Shown here piece after piece: positions 1 through 7,844 of a DNA stretch of 64,000 nt (the first letter of the stretch is position 1; the number at the start of each line of letters is the position of its first letter). The notes beneath the pieces were generated by a model that made no database searches, was not told the DNA's origin, and saw only the letters and a list, made by a program, of their open reading frames with translations. Source of the stretch: Oscillospiraceae bacterium (lineage in GTDB: Bacteria > Bacillota > Clostridia > Oscillospirales > Oscillospiraceae); NCBI GenBank assembly GCA_916988195.3, contig CAKASQ030000075.1:1-64000 (forward strand). Reading direction: 5' to 3'. The translations under genes and the position numbers were made by a program.

Positions 1-404
1 CCAACGGAAAGCTGGAAACCGAACTTGTTGGAGTCAACTTTCTCGCGAGCGAGGGTTGCCTTGTCACCGAACGCGGTTAGATGCCAATTCTGCGCGGCTT
101 CGATGCTCACAGAATTGACCTTGACTGCGCCGAAGGAGTTGTTGACGATCTTCGCATCGGTGGCGGTGCTGACAGTGCCGTCGGTGCCGACCGCAATCGG
201 GAGGACGGTAGGCACGGTGACGCTCATTTTGGTAGCTGCGGGATCGCCGCCAATGCTGCCGTCAGCGGTAGAAGAGAGCGTGACGCTGGACGTGCCGGTG
301 CCGCCCGAAGCGTCAACGGTGTTGGCGGCAGAAGCGGAAATGGCGAGGGACGCGATCATGCAGACCGCAAGGATGAGGGAGATGGTCTTCTTAAAGTTTT
401 TCAT
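1..404 (-). CDS. Secreted protein of the conjugative element, 3' end outside window
   Basis: Only the first about 134 codons are in the window. The product starts MKNFKKTISLILAVCMIASL and has a clear Sec signal peptide ending near ASA, about residue 27. The mature part is rich in Ser, Thr, Val and Ala with short beta-type stretches (VTVPTVLPIAVGTDG), like small secreted proteins often found at this place in clostridial conjugative elements. The start is an ATG at 404-402 with AAGGAG about 9 bases upstream. It lies just downstream of, and on the same strand as, the membrane-anchored protein at 434-1003. I cannot name a family; a pilin-like or WxL-like surface role is only a guess. Confidence 0.6.
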   Translation of the reverse strand, partial: MKNFKKTISLILAVCMIASLAISASAANTVDASGGTGTSSVTLSSTADGSIGGDPAATKMSVTVPTVLPIAVGTDGTVSTATDAKIVNNSFGAVKVNSVSIEAAQNWHLTAFGDKATLAREKVDSNKFGFQLSV

Positions 405-433
405 GGTGTTTACTCCTTTTTCATAATAAAATT

Positions 434-1003
434 TTAGTTTTTAATGGTGATTGTGATGATGGCCCCAGCCGTGCCGATAATATCGCCGGTTTCGGGGTCA
501 AGGTTGTGGAACATAGCCGTGCATTCGTATGTGCCAGCCGGAAGCTCCACATCGAGGGCAGCACGTTCGATTTTGCTACCCACTGGGATCGCTTTGCTCT
601 GGTAGATATGTTCGCCGGTATCGTTGCGGATGAACTCGACCTGCTGGGGATAGTTGTTGATCGATTCGTTGACGATCATGACATTGCCCTCAGCCTTGCC
701 ATCCTCGAAGTACGGCGCGGTGTTCATAGAAATGTTGATCATGCCCTCCGCGACCTTTTCGTTCAGCTTCTCCGCAATTTCTTCCGGGCTGAGATTATCC
801 CAGCCGCCCTCGACGGCGCTGGAATCGTAGACGATACCGGATTTGCTGCTTGCAAGCGCCGCATCTGCGGGCTTATGCAGCAGCTTGACCGCGAGGAAAA
901 TACCCGCACCGACCAGCAGGACGAGGAAAATAATCGCGTAGACGGTGATGTCCTTCGAGCGCGTTTCACGAGGGACGTCAACGTATTCTTCTTTGGCTTT
1001 CAT
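434..1003 (-). CDS. Membrane-anchored conjugative-element protein, unknown function
   Basis: This 189-residue protein has a charged N-terminal tail (about residues 1-18), one transmembrane helix (about 19-42, VYAIIFLVLLVGAGIFLAV) and an extracellular remainder that ends in beta-rich sequence. The outer part (SMNTAPYFEDGKAEGNVMIVN and following) resembles an immunoglobulin-like or pilus-accessory fold, but no family can be named from sight. The ATG at 1003 has AAGGAG 8 bases upstream. It belongs to the same minus-strand run as the coupling protein and the secreted protein at the window edge, so a role on the cell surface during mating is inferred. Confidence 0.6.
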   Translation of the reverse strand: MKAKEEYVDVPRETRSKDITVYAIIFLVLLVGAGIFLAVKLLHKPADAALASSKSGIVYDSSAVEGGWDNLSPEEIAEKLNEKVAEGMINISMNTAPYFEDGKAEGNVMIVNESINNYPQQVEFIRNDTGEHIYQSKAIPVGSKIERAALDVELPAGTYECTAMFHNLDPETGDIIGTAGAIITITIKN

Positions 1004-1122
1004 AGAGAAAACTCCTTTGTATATTAGTACCGTCAGGGAGGCACCCTCAGACGGCGCAGCAGCGGTTCCAATGTGGACGCTGCAAGGAATGTGAAATTGG
1101 TCATAGGCAGAACGCTGCCAAG

Positions 1123-2376
1123 TTACAGGTTCCGCTTGATGATCCGTGTGATAATGCCGACGGCAATGCCGTGTTCTTCATCCAGCCGTGTGACCGCAAA
1201 GCTGACATCGTCCTTTTTGCCGGGCATTCTGGAATCATAGCAGGTGTGCGCGATGGCGTTGACGCCGTTGTTCAGGCGGATATACACAACACCGCCGCGA
1301 AGATCTGTTACCTTGCCGGCGTACTTGCTCTGTACTTGACACTTCTTCAAATTGTCCACGCTGGTTTCGGAAAACGTGCTGCGGATATCTGCCCGGATGG
1401 AAAGATGCTCGGCATCCTCACCGCTGATCTCCTGCACGCGGACCAGAACCCGGTCGCCGACACTGTAAAGGTCGCGGACGTCGGACACCCACTGCCAGGA
1501 GAGGTCACGCGCAAAGATGGCACATTCAATGCCAAAGGCTTCGACGCGCAGCACCTTCTCTGCGACGGCGATCACGCGCGCCTCGACCAGACGGCCGGGA
1601 TAGATGTAGAGGTTTCCGGAAACGTCTTTGCCGAGATAGAATGTCTGCCGTTTTCGGAGCATGGCTTCCCGGCGGCTGGCAACGGCGCTGTGTGTGGTCG
1701 AGTCAATGCCCTTGACGATGAAGTCGATCTCCGCGCCGAGCATCGTGCCAAGAATGCGGTTCAGCCGATTCATGTAGTCGGCATATGCTCTGCCGGACAG
1801 CATACGTTCCTCCAGCACAAGCATCTCACGGATCGGGATGGCGATGCGGAAGCCACGGAAGCTGACCGTTGCCAGCGTCTTTCCGCCTGCCGTCTGCTCA
1901 ATGCCGTCCAGCGTGCCGGTCAGGATCCGCCGCGTCCGGTAGGCGTTGCGGATTTCATGCCAGAGTTCATCCGTGGCTTCGGCTTCGCTCTTAATGCGTG
2001 TTCTGGCGGCAATCGTCAGAACTGCGTCATTGCGCGGCGCGGGCAGAGATTCCGGGGGATCGGATTCACTGGGCTGTTCTTCTGCGGAGATGGTCAGCGC
2101 CGGCTCTTCCTCTGCCGGCGGCGATGCCGCTTCGTCAGATGGAGCAGGCTGCGGTTCTTCTTGCGCAGGAGCTTCGTTCAGCGCCTGAAGAAATTCCGTG
2201 TATTCCTCCGACGGCGCATCGTCATCCGGTACGCCCTCCTCGGGCGGGCTTTCTGTGGGGATGGGTTCCTCCTGTGGCTCGGTGAGCGGCGCATCGGGAG
2301 ACTCCTGCGGTTCAGTAGAAAGCAGGTCGTCCTGTTCGCCGCTGTCCGGAACAGGCAATTCCTTTTTTCTGGGCAT
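1123..2376 (-). CDS. S1/OB-fold nucleic-acid-binding protein of the conjugative element
   Basis: The 417-residue product has an acidic, Pro/Glu-rich, low-complexity N-terminus (about 1-120) and then a globular part. Residues about 255-335 (GRLVEARVIAVAEKVLRVEA, then DLYSVGDRVLVRVQEI) look like an S1-type OB fold. A second OB-like stretch follows at about 350-415 (YAGKVTDLRGGVVYIRLNNG). The ATG at 2376 is preceded by GGAGGAATGACCC lying inside the end of the TraG gene, and only 3 bases separate the two genes, so they are translationally coupled. S1-domain proteins beside TraG-type coupling proteins occur in clostridial elements; the exact role is unknown. Confidence 0.7.
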   Translation of the reverse strand: MPRKKELPVPDSGEQDDLLSTEPQESPDAPLTEPQEEPIPTESPPEEGVPDDDAPSEEYTEFLQALNEAPAQEEPQPAPSDEAASPPAEEEPALTISAEEQPSESDPPESLPAPRNDAVLTIAARTRIKSEAEATDELWHEIRNAYRTRRILTGTLDGIEQTAGGKTLATVSFRGFRIAIPIREMLVLEERMLSGRAYADYMNRLNRILGTMLGAEIDFIVKGIDSTTHSAVASRREAMLRKRQTFYLGKDVSGNLYIYPGRLVEARVIAVAEKVLRVEAFGIECAIFARDLSWQWVSDVRDLYSVGDRVLVRVQEISGEDAEHLSIRADIRSTFSETSVDNLKKCQVQSKYAGKVTDLRGGVVYIRLNNGVNAIAHTCYDSRMPGKKDDVSFAVTRLDEEHGIAVGIITRIIKRNL

Positions 2377-2379
2377 GGG

Positions 2380-4278
2380 TCATTCCTCCTTTTTTGGTTT
2401 GGATAAAATGGATTCCTTGCTGGTGGGTATGATCTTCTGCTTTTTTGCAGGAGTATCCTTTTGGGGCGCTGGGGTAGTGCGCGGAACAGGGGCGGCAGGT
2501 GTTGGAGACGCTTCGCTTCTCCAGTGCGGAATATGTGCCGCCGCTTTGTCCGGGCGCAGCTTCTTTGCTTCATAGTGCTTGGAGTAGTCAAATTTATCGA
2601 CCTCCAGAATATTGCGCCCACGGATAATGACGAGCGCCTTATCCACGTCCAGCCGCAAAACTTCATCCATCGTGAGCAGCCGCCTGCGGCCGACACCGCT
2701 CGTTTCGCGGTATTCCGGGGTGTAGTTGGAAATGCGCCATGTACCAAGCTGTTTGGCCTGACTGGTCACGGCGACACTTGCCTCGCCGGAGCGTGAGGAA
2801 ATGAACTCCGCCGTCAGTGCGTCCGTACAGCCGAGAAACAGCTGCACGTCGCAGTTGCCGAGAATTTCCTGCCATTGGTTGTTGGGATAGCGGTTTTGCA
2901 GACCGGCGAGATTCTGAAACACGCAGGACATACTGATGTTCCGGGAACGGATCACGGAGATTTTTCGGCTGAGATCGGGGATAACGCCGCAGGCGCAAAG
3001 CTCCTCGCCGAGCACATGAACAGGAACCGGCAGACAGCCGCCCGGACAGTTCTGGTCGGCGTAGCGGACGAGTTTGATAAAAATGAACGACAGAAACAGC
3101 GAGGACAGGAAATCAAAGGTACTGTCCTGATCGCTCGTGATGCAGTAATAAGCGCACGGCTGCTTGCCCGGCAGCTCCAGATCGATCTCATCATGGCTGG
3201 TGATGGCGCGAATGTCCGCATTCTGGAACACCTGCAGCCGGGAGCCGAGACCGATAATGACGCCGCCGCGCACGCTCTCCGACGATTGCCGGAAGATGCT
3301 GTACGGCGCTCTGGCTGGATGCCCCAGCGGGAGCGCGTCAAACAGTTCGTTCAGTTCCTTTTCCGAGCAGCTTACAAGCAGCTGATACGCTTCGCCAATG
3401 TTTCGCCGTTCCGGTGGATAGCTGCGCTCGACAAACAGGACAAGCGCCTTGAGAAGATTCATCTCAGCGCTGTCCCAGAAATGGTCACCCCGGTCGCTGC
3501 CCGTATTGCGGATGATAACATCGCAGAAAAGCTGCGCCATCAGTTCCTGTCCGTCGATCTCAGACAGGCAGTTCCACGAATCCGACGACGCGGGTGTGAC
3601 CAGATTGAACACGCGCACGGTATAGCCCTGATCGCGCAGATAGGCGCTTGTTTTTTCGTATAGTTCCGATTTCGGATCACAGATGACCAGTGAGCTTTTT
3701 CGTGCCGCGCACTGCAAGACCATGTTGACACAGAATGCGCGCGTCTTTTTCGAGCCGCTCGCGCCGTAGATCGCGAGATTGCCATTGAAGCGCGTCTTCT
3801 CCGGGATGCAGACCACGCGGCCATCCACTTCGCCGAGAATGGTGCCGTGATGCTTGCGCAGGTCCGGTACAAAGTCGAGCACCTGCCCGGCTTCTTTTGG
3901 ATTGAGAAACCCGGCGGTTCCGTAGGTTCCTTTGTGGGAATAGGTCAGGTTTCTGGTTTTGTCGTACTGCCCGTCGCTGCCGGCGCCCATGTGCATGATC
4001 GCCACGACAAGAAGTACGATTGCCGCCAGAAAGATGCCCATGCCGTACAGACCGTATGGAAAGCGGAATACGAACCGCAGGCAGACGTCGAACGCGGCGT
4101 CCGGCATCGGCGGCGAGGTGCCGCTATACGGCGTGCCGCCTTCGGCTGCCCATGCCTGATAGTTGTAGATGAACTGCGCAAGATAGCCGCCCGCATAGAA
4201 AAGCGCGGCCAGTGCGACAGGCAGAAAACAGGCCAGCGTGATCTTCTGTTTCTTATTGATGGAGCAACACCCTTTCAT
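2380..4278 (-). CDS. VirD4/TraG-type conjugative coupling ATPase
   Basis: Type IV coupling proteins are membrane ATPases that hand the relaxase-DNA complex to the mating channel. The N-terminus carries two membrane segments (ITLACFLPVALAALFYAGGY and GMGIFLAAIVLLVVAIMHM). The Walker A region reads GASGSKKT, followed by SLVICDPKSELYEKT, which is typical of TraG/VirD4 enzymes; the ATPase core runs to about residue 560 and the tail is Pro/Lys-rich. The frame opens further upstream (to 4353), but the ATG at 4278 fits best because the membrane helix starts right after it. That start overlaps the end of the upstream gene by 26 bases and has no strong Shine-Dalgarno, so the start is uncertain. Length is about 632 residues. 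Confidence 0.88.
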   Translation of the reverse strand: MKGCCSINKKQKITLACFLPVALAALFYAGGYLAQFIYNYQAWAAEGGTPYSGTSPPMPDAAFDVCLRFVFRFPYGLYGMGIFLAAIVLLVVAIMHMGAGSDGQYDKTRNLTYSHKGTYGTAGFLNPKEAGQVLDFVPDLRKHHGTILGEVDGRVVCIPEKTRFNGNLAIYGASGSKKTRAFCVNMVLQCAARKSSLVICDPKSELYEKTSAYLRDQGYTVRVFNLVTPASSDSWNCLSEIDGQELMAQLFCDVIIRNTGSDRGDHFWDSAEMNLLKALVLFVERSYPPERRNIGEAYQLLVSCSEKELNELFDALPLGHPARAPYSIFRQSSESVRGGVIIGLGSRLQVFQNADIRAITSHDEIDLELPGKQPCAYYCITSDQDSTFDFLSSLFLSFIFIKLVRYADQNCPGGCLPVPVHVLGEELCACGVIPDLSRKISVIRSRNISMSCVFQNLAGLQNRYPNNQWQEILGNCDVQLFLGCTDALTAEFISSRSGEASVAVTSQAKQLGTWRISNYTPEYRETSGVGRRRLLTMDEVLRLDVDKALVIIRGRNILEVDKFDYSKHYEAKKLRPDKAAAHIPHWRSEASPTPAAPVPRTTPAPQKDTPAKKQKIIPTSKESILSKPKKEE

Positions 4279-5338
4279 AAGCGGCAAAGTCGATGCTTGT
4301 GATATTGACCTGTGCGCCGAACACCGCCTGTAGCGCATCTGCCTGATAGTCAAAGCAGAGGATGCTGCCAGTCTGGTTCCGCAGCGTCAGCGCACAGCGA
4401 AACCGGTGCAGCCTTGGCAGATCGCAGAGATACGAAAACAGGACGGGCGACCCGTCCTGCTCCAAAGCGTCATGTTCGATTGGCATTGAGGGGGACGGTG
4501 GCAGGAGGTTTTCCGAGAGGATTTCATTCAACTGCTCCTGCATATCTGGTTGACATAATTTGATTGCACCGATCTCACCAAAGTGGTCGAGCGTCAGAAA
4601 ATAGAAATGCGGATAACTGCCATCCAAAAGGAAATGGTTCTGCGCCATGTCATTCAGGATCGCAGGTATCTGCATGGAAGAGCTGCCGAATACAATGCCG
4701 CTGATCGCGAACTGTGCATTGCGGCAAAATTCTGTCTGTAAGACAGCCTTGAGCCGGATCTCGGCATTGTACGCCCATCTCGGAAAGGTCGAAGCCATGT
4801 TGTAAACCGGGAAGATGGCCTGTTCTGTGAACAGCACGCCCGTCATGCGGGAATTGCGGATTTTGGTGCAAAGACTGCCGAGAGATTTGAACTCGCGGGA
4901 GGAATAGTAGACCGGAAATAGAGTGGGATTTGAGAGCCAGTCTTGCATAGATGGCTTTTCCCACGGCAGTGACGGGATTTGCGCGTTGTGCAGGATCTGA
5001 AGCGCCTCGGCCATCCGGTGCAGCCGCAGCCGGCGCTCTGGTTCTGACTTCAAAGAGTTTGTTTCGGACGTGCCTGTAAGATAGGGCGCAAGGTCAAATG
5101 GATATTTTTGAAGCAGCAGCCGTTTGGCGCTTGCGGTCAGCCTGAGTCCACGCAAACCGTTCTTGGTATACGAACGGAGCAGCCCGTCCTTTTTGAGCTT
5201 GCCGATCACGCTTCCAATGTAACTGCTACCGCCCGGAAAGTGACCGGAAAAGGCAGGCGGGAACTCACCGGAGACGGCGATGATTTGCAGCACAAGAAGC
5301 GCGAGTGTGCCCTCGGCAGGAAGTTGCGTCGGATTCAT
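4253..5338 (-). CDS. Winged-helix protein of the conjugative element
   Basis: The first about 75 residues look like a winged helix: helices ALLVLQIIAVSGEFP and SSYIGSVIGKLKKDGLLRSY, then a wing GLRGLRLTASAKRLLLQ. The remaining about 280 residues are mixed alpha/beta with no motif I recognise. The protein resembles replication-relaxation or plasmid-control proteins in design, but this is only an architectural likeness. It sits directly upstream of the coupling-protein gene and overlaps it, so the two are probably co-transcribed. The ATG at 5338 has AAGAGG upstream. It could be a regulator of transfer genes; no function is claimed. Confidence 0.6.
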   Translation of the reverse strand: MNPTQLPAEGTLALLVLQIIAVSGEFPPAFSGHFPGGSSYIGSVIGKLKKDGLLRSYTKNGLRGLRLTASAKRLLLQKYPFDLAPYLTGTSETNSLKSEPERRLRLHRMAEALQILHNAQIPSLPWEKPSMQDWLSNPTLFPVYYSSREFKSLGSLCTKIRNSRMTGVLFTEQAIFPVYNMASTFPRWAYNAEIRLKAVLQTEFCRNAQFAISGIVFGSSSMQIPAILNDMAQNHFLLDGSYPHFYFLTLDHFGEIGAIKLCQPDMQEQLNEILSENLLPPSPSMPIEHDALEQDGSPVLFSYLCDLPRLHRFRCALTLRNQTGSILCFDYQADALQAVFGAQVNITSIDFAAYERVLLHQ

Positions 5339-5470
5339 AAAAGTGACCTCTTTTACCGTATCGGCTCTTAACTTCGGTAATTTTTGCGCTGTCGGTCAAG
5401 CGAAAACGCCTGATGTTTCAAGGGAAAACACCATGCGCGGCGGTATCTGAAAAAGAAGGACGAAAAATGC

Positions 5471-6130
5471 TTAAAAATCCGACATGGTTTCCAGCGCATT
5501 TTGATGCTCTTCCAGCCAGCCCGGAAACATATCTTGATCCATTACAAAGAGCTTTGTGACATCTTCCTCGCCTAACTCCGTGGTGTTATAGACGTTGCAC
5601 AAAAGTCCATTGTCATCCATCATAAGATAGGCGCAGACAACGTCCAGAATCTGCTTCATTTCCAGATTGTCATAGTCCCGGATGCGGCCGCGTCCGCCAG
5701 ATACCGCATAGATATGGCAGAAGCAGATGATACACGACTCAAAATGGGAAAGAGGATGATCTTTGACAAACTGCCCGAGCGCCTGCCCCAGCGGGTCGGT
5801 CAGATATTCGGCGCTGCGCTGCTTTTTCTTAGGCAATAACCCCGGCAGCGTGATCTCTACCAGCCCCGGCTGCGCAGTGATCGTGATGCCGAGAACGTTG
5901 GCGGCAGAGGTCAGATATTCATGCTTCTGCACAGTGGTAAAGCCGTAGACCAGATGCCGCATCCGGCAGGCGATCTGCTCTGCGCGGAGCGCCGCGTCGG
6001 TGGAGAGCAGCTCATAATTTTCCGGATAGCGCTGCAAGTCCATTGTGTTCATGGCGCAAAGCGCGTTGCTCAGCCGCGAAACCTCCGCCAGCAGCGAAGA
6101 TATTCGCTTGGATAAAAGCGCACGGTTCAT
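5471..6130 (-). CDS. DUF6100-like conjugative-element protein
   Basis: The product starts MNRALLSKRISSLLAEVSRL, with an N-terminal helical region (about 1-60) and a mixed C-terminal part with no catalytic motif that I can see. The open frame extends to 6163, but the ATG at 6130 is chosen because GGAGG lies 6 bases upstream. I recall similar proteins in clostridial conjugative elements under the name DUF6100; that family call is from memory. It is divergent from the VbhA/Fic pair, with about 110 bases between them. Confidence 0.55.
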   Translation of the reverse strand: MNRALLSKRISSLLAEVSRLSNALCAMNTMDLQRYPENYELLSTDAALRAEQIACRMRHLVYGFTTVQKHEYLTSAANVLGITITAQPGLVEITLPGLLPKKKQRSAEYLTDPLGQALGQFVKDHPLSHFESCIICFCHIYAVSGGRGRIRDYDNLEMKQILDVVCAYLMMDDNGLLCNVYNTTELGEEDVTKLFVMDQDMFPGWLEEHQNALETMSDF

Positions 6131-6173
6131 AGATAACCTCCATAGTGTGAAATAGAGCTTCAAAAAAAGAAAA

Positions 6174-6202
6174 TTGATTTTATTTAGAATCTAGGCTATA
6201 CT
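6174..6202 (+). promoter_or_regulatory. Promoter of the VbhA-Fic pair
   Basis: TTGATT (6174-6179) and TATACT (6197-6202) are separated by exactly 17 bases. It lies 38 bases upstream of the antitoxin start and reads away from the surrounding transfer genes, so the toxin-antitoxin pair has its own transcription. Confidence 0.7.
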
Positions 6203-6240
6203 GAACTGAGAAAATACGATGTGTGAAAGGAGCGGTTGTT

Positions 6241-6447
6241 ATGGATCAAATACAAAACCGCCGGATTGCTGCTGTCAAGGCAGCCGACGCGATCAATGCG
6301 ATTGAAGGCGTTCCGGTTTCTGACTATGCCAAAACGCTCTCTGCTTGTTGGGCAAGGGGCGAGATCACAGATCAGCAAATGAAATCTGCGCTGCTTGCTT
6401 CCCACAGAAAGCTTGCAGCAATGGTGATGGTGCGCAGCCGTGTCTGA
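6241..6447 (+). CDS. VbhA-type antitoxin of a Fic toxin
   Basis: This 68-residue protein (MDQIQNRRIAAVKAADAINA then IEGVPVSDYAKTLSACWARG) resembles VbhA, the small antitoxin that blocks the ATP pocket of Fic AMP-transferases through an inhibitory helix with the motif S/T-x-x-x-E-G/N. Here the helix reads INAIEG: the key Glu and Gly are present, but Ile replaces Ser/Thr. The WARGEITDQQMKSALLA segment is typical of the family's C-terminal part. The frame opens at 6223, but the ATG at 6241 has AAAGGAG at good distance. The gene overlaps the Fic start by 8 bases, as expected for a co-translated toxin-antitoxin pair. Confidence 0.75.
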   Translation: MDQIQNRRIAAVKAADAINAIEGVPVSDYAKTLSACWARGEITDQQMKSALLASHRKLAAMVMVRSRV

Positions 6448-7163
6448 CATTTATTTATACGAGGATGTTCCTGTCCTGAAAAACAAACTGGACATTCGGG
6501 ATGAGAAAACGCTTGATCTGATCGAGGCGGAGCAGTCCCGCGCCAACATGATGATCTTGTATGAGCGCGGCTTTTCGGATTTTACACCGACCGGACTGCG
6601 CAAGATTCATCAGTTCCTGTTTGGCGATATTTGATTGGGCCGGTCAGTATCGGATCATCAATATCGAAAAGCGGGAGCATTTGCTGGGCGGGCGCAGCGT
6701 CTGGTACAGCAACGATGAAGCGATCCCAGATGATTTGGAGAAAGCATACACCGCTATTTCAGAGAAACAGTGGGAGCAGTTCTCCAGAGAAGAATTTGTA
6801 CATGATCTTGCAAGGCTGTTTCCGCGTGTATGGCAGGTACACCCATTCCGTGAAGGCAATACGCGAACGGTGGTTATGATGATGACGCTGTTCGTTGAGC
6901 ATTACGGCTATTACATGGATCACGAATTGATGGCTGCGAGCGCTGGATATGTGCGCGATTCCTTTGTTATGGCCTCACTGGATCAGATTTCTGAGTATGA
7001 GCATTTGGAGCGCATTTTGATGGATGCGGTCTGCACCGAGCCGATTATCTATGACGAGCAGACTCTTGATTCTGGTGGACAATCGGAAAGAACGGGAAAA
7101 TATCAGAAATACCAAAAAGAAAAATACGAGCCACAACCCCATCATAAGCGAGAAGAAAATTGA
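6440..7163 (+). pseudogene. Fic/Doc-family AMP-transferase toxin, frameshifted
   Basis: Fic enzymes transfer AMP (or a related group) onto target proteins. The gene starts with GTG at 6440 and reads MSDIYLYEDVPVLKNKLDIR as far as KIHQFLFGDI, then meets TGA at 6632-6634. The continuation (FDWAGQYRIINIEKREHLLG) is in another frame. It carries the full catalytic motif HPFREGNTRT, which matches HxFxx(D/E)GNxRxxR except that Thr replaces the usual Gly or Ala after Asn. Conserved Fic proteins read FGDIFDWAG here, so the simplest lesion is loss of two T in the run GATATTTGAT. Joined, the protein would be about 240 residues. The antitoxin upstream is intact. A terminator hairpin follows at 7176-7206. 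Confidence 0.8.
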
Positions 7164-7175
7164 TGTAGTTTATTT

Positions 7176-7206
7176 ACTGGACGGATGCAGACTTTGCATC
7201 CGTCCT
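7176..7206 (+). terminator. Intrinsic terminator after fic
   Basis: GGACGGATGC and GCATCCGTCC form a perfect 10-bp stem with a 7-base loop, followed by TTTT. It ends the plus-strand VbhA-Fic unit before the convergent minus-strand gene. Confidence 0.8.
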
Positions 7207-7207
7207 T

Positions 7208-7732
7208 TTACACACATTCCTGAAGGTATTGAATATTGCCATAACTATCCAACAGGCAGTATGCACGCATGTTTGGGATGGCAAGCAGATCAGCCTGCGC
7301 AGCGTCTTCCAGAATGACCAGCCGCACGGGTGGTTCCTGTTCCGGACGAACAAGTAGCAGGTTCAAAATGGCTTCTTTGCCCGGTTCGGCGTAGAGAATT
7401 TCATAGACCTCGCCGCCGGCAAGGAAGATGATCTTCACGGGATATTCTCCCGCAGCATGGTACTCGACCTGCTCCATAAAGTCTGCCAGGACGGTCACCG
7501 CTGCTTCCAAACCACGGTCGCGGTCTTTTGGCAGCTCCGGCGTCAGGGAATAGAAGCCGTCCACATGGAACAGACGCTTTTGCTTGCAGAGATAGGACAA
7601 AAGATTTTTGATCTGCTCGTCTTTCTGCGGATACAGACCAAAAATCTGTTTCTGTGTCAAGATGCCATAGGTGGAAATATCCCGCAGGATGCCGCTGGCC
7701 TCGTGTGAGTAGATCTGTGCGCGGATTTTCAT
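7208..7732 (-). CDS. DUF5697-like conjugative-element protein
   Basis: The 174-residue product begins MKIRAQIYSHEASGILRDIS. Its first about 70 residues look like a winged helix (ISTYGILTQKQIFGLYPQ, then IKNLLSYLCKQKRLFHVDGF). The rest (VKIIFLAGGEVYEILYAEPG onward) is alpha/beta and resembles a small sensor or nuclease-like core, with no catalytic triad I can name. I recall this family as DUF5697 from clostridial elements. The upstream ORF extension to 7834 is discarded because the ATG at 7732 has GAGGTGAC upstream. It is the next gene after the VirB4-type ATPase on the same strand. Confidence 0.55.
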   Translation of the reverse strand: MKIRAQIYSHEASGILRDISTYGILTQKQIFGLYPQKDEQIKNLLSYLCKQKRLFHVDGFYSLTPELPKDRDRGLEAAVTVLADFMEQVEYHAAGEYPVKIIFLAGGEVYEILYAEPGKEAILNLLLVRPEQEPPVRLVILEDAAQADLLAIPNMRAYCLLDSYGNIQYLQECV

Positions 7733-7844
7733 AGTTGTCACCTCTAATTTTTGTGCGTATAACTGCCGCACAGAATACGTACAAACTGTAGCTGTCAGAT
7801 TTGAAGATGGCAGCTGTACGCATAAAAGACGCATTGTGTACGTC

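Noticed and set aside
5108-5371. Small plus-strand ORFs opposite the winged-helix and other element genes
   Set aside because: No ribosome sites or protein patterns; they mirror the minus-strand genes.
6620-6640. Programmed +1 frameshift in fic (ATT TGA T resembles the prfB site CTT TGA C)
   Set aside because: No internal Shine-Dalgarno sits just upstream, and a +1 shift would still delete one conserved residue of FGDIFDWAG. Loss of two T fits the family better.
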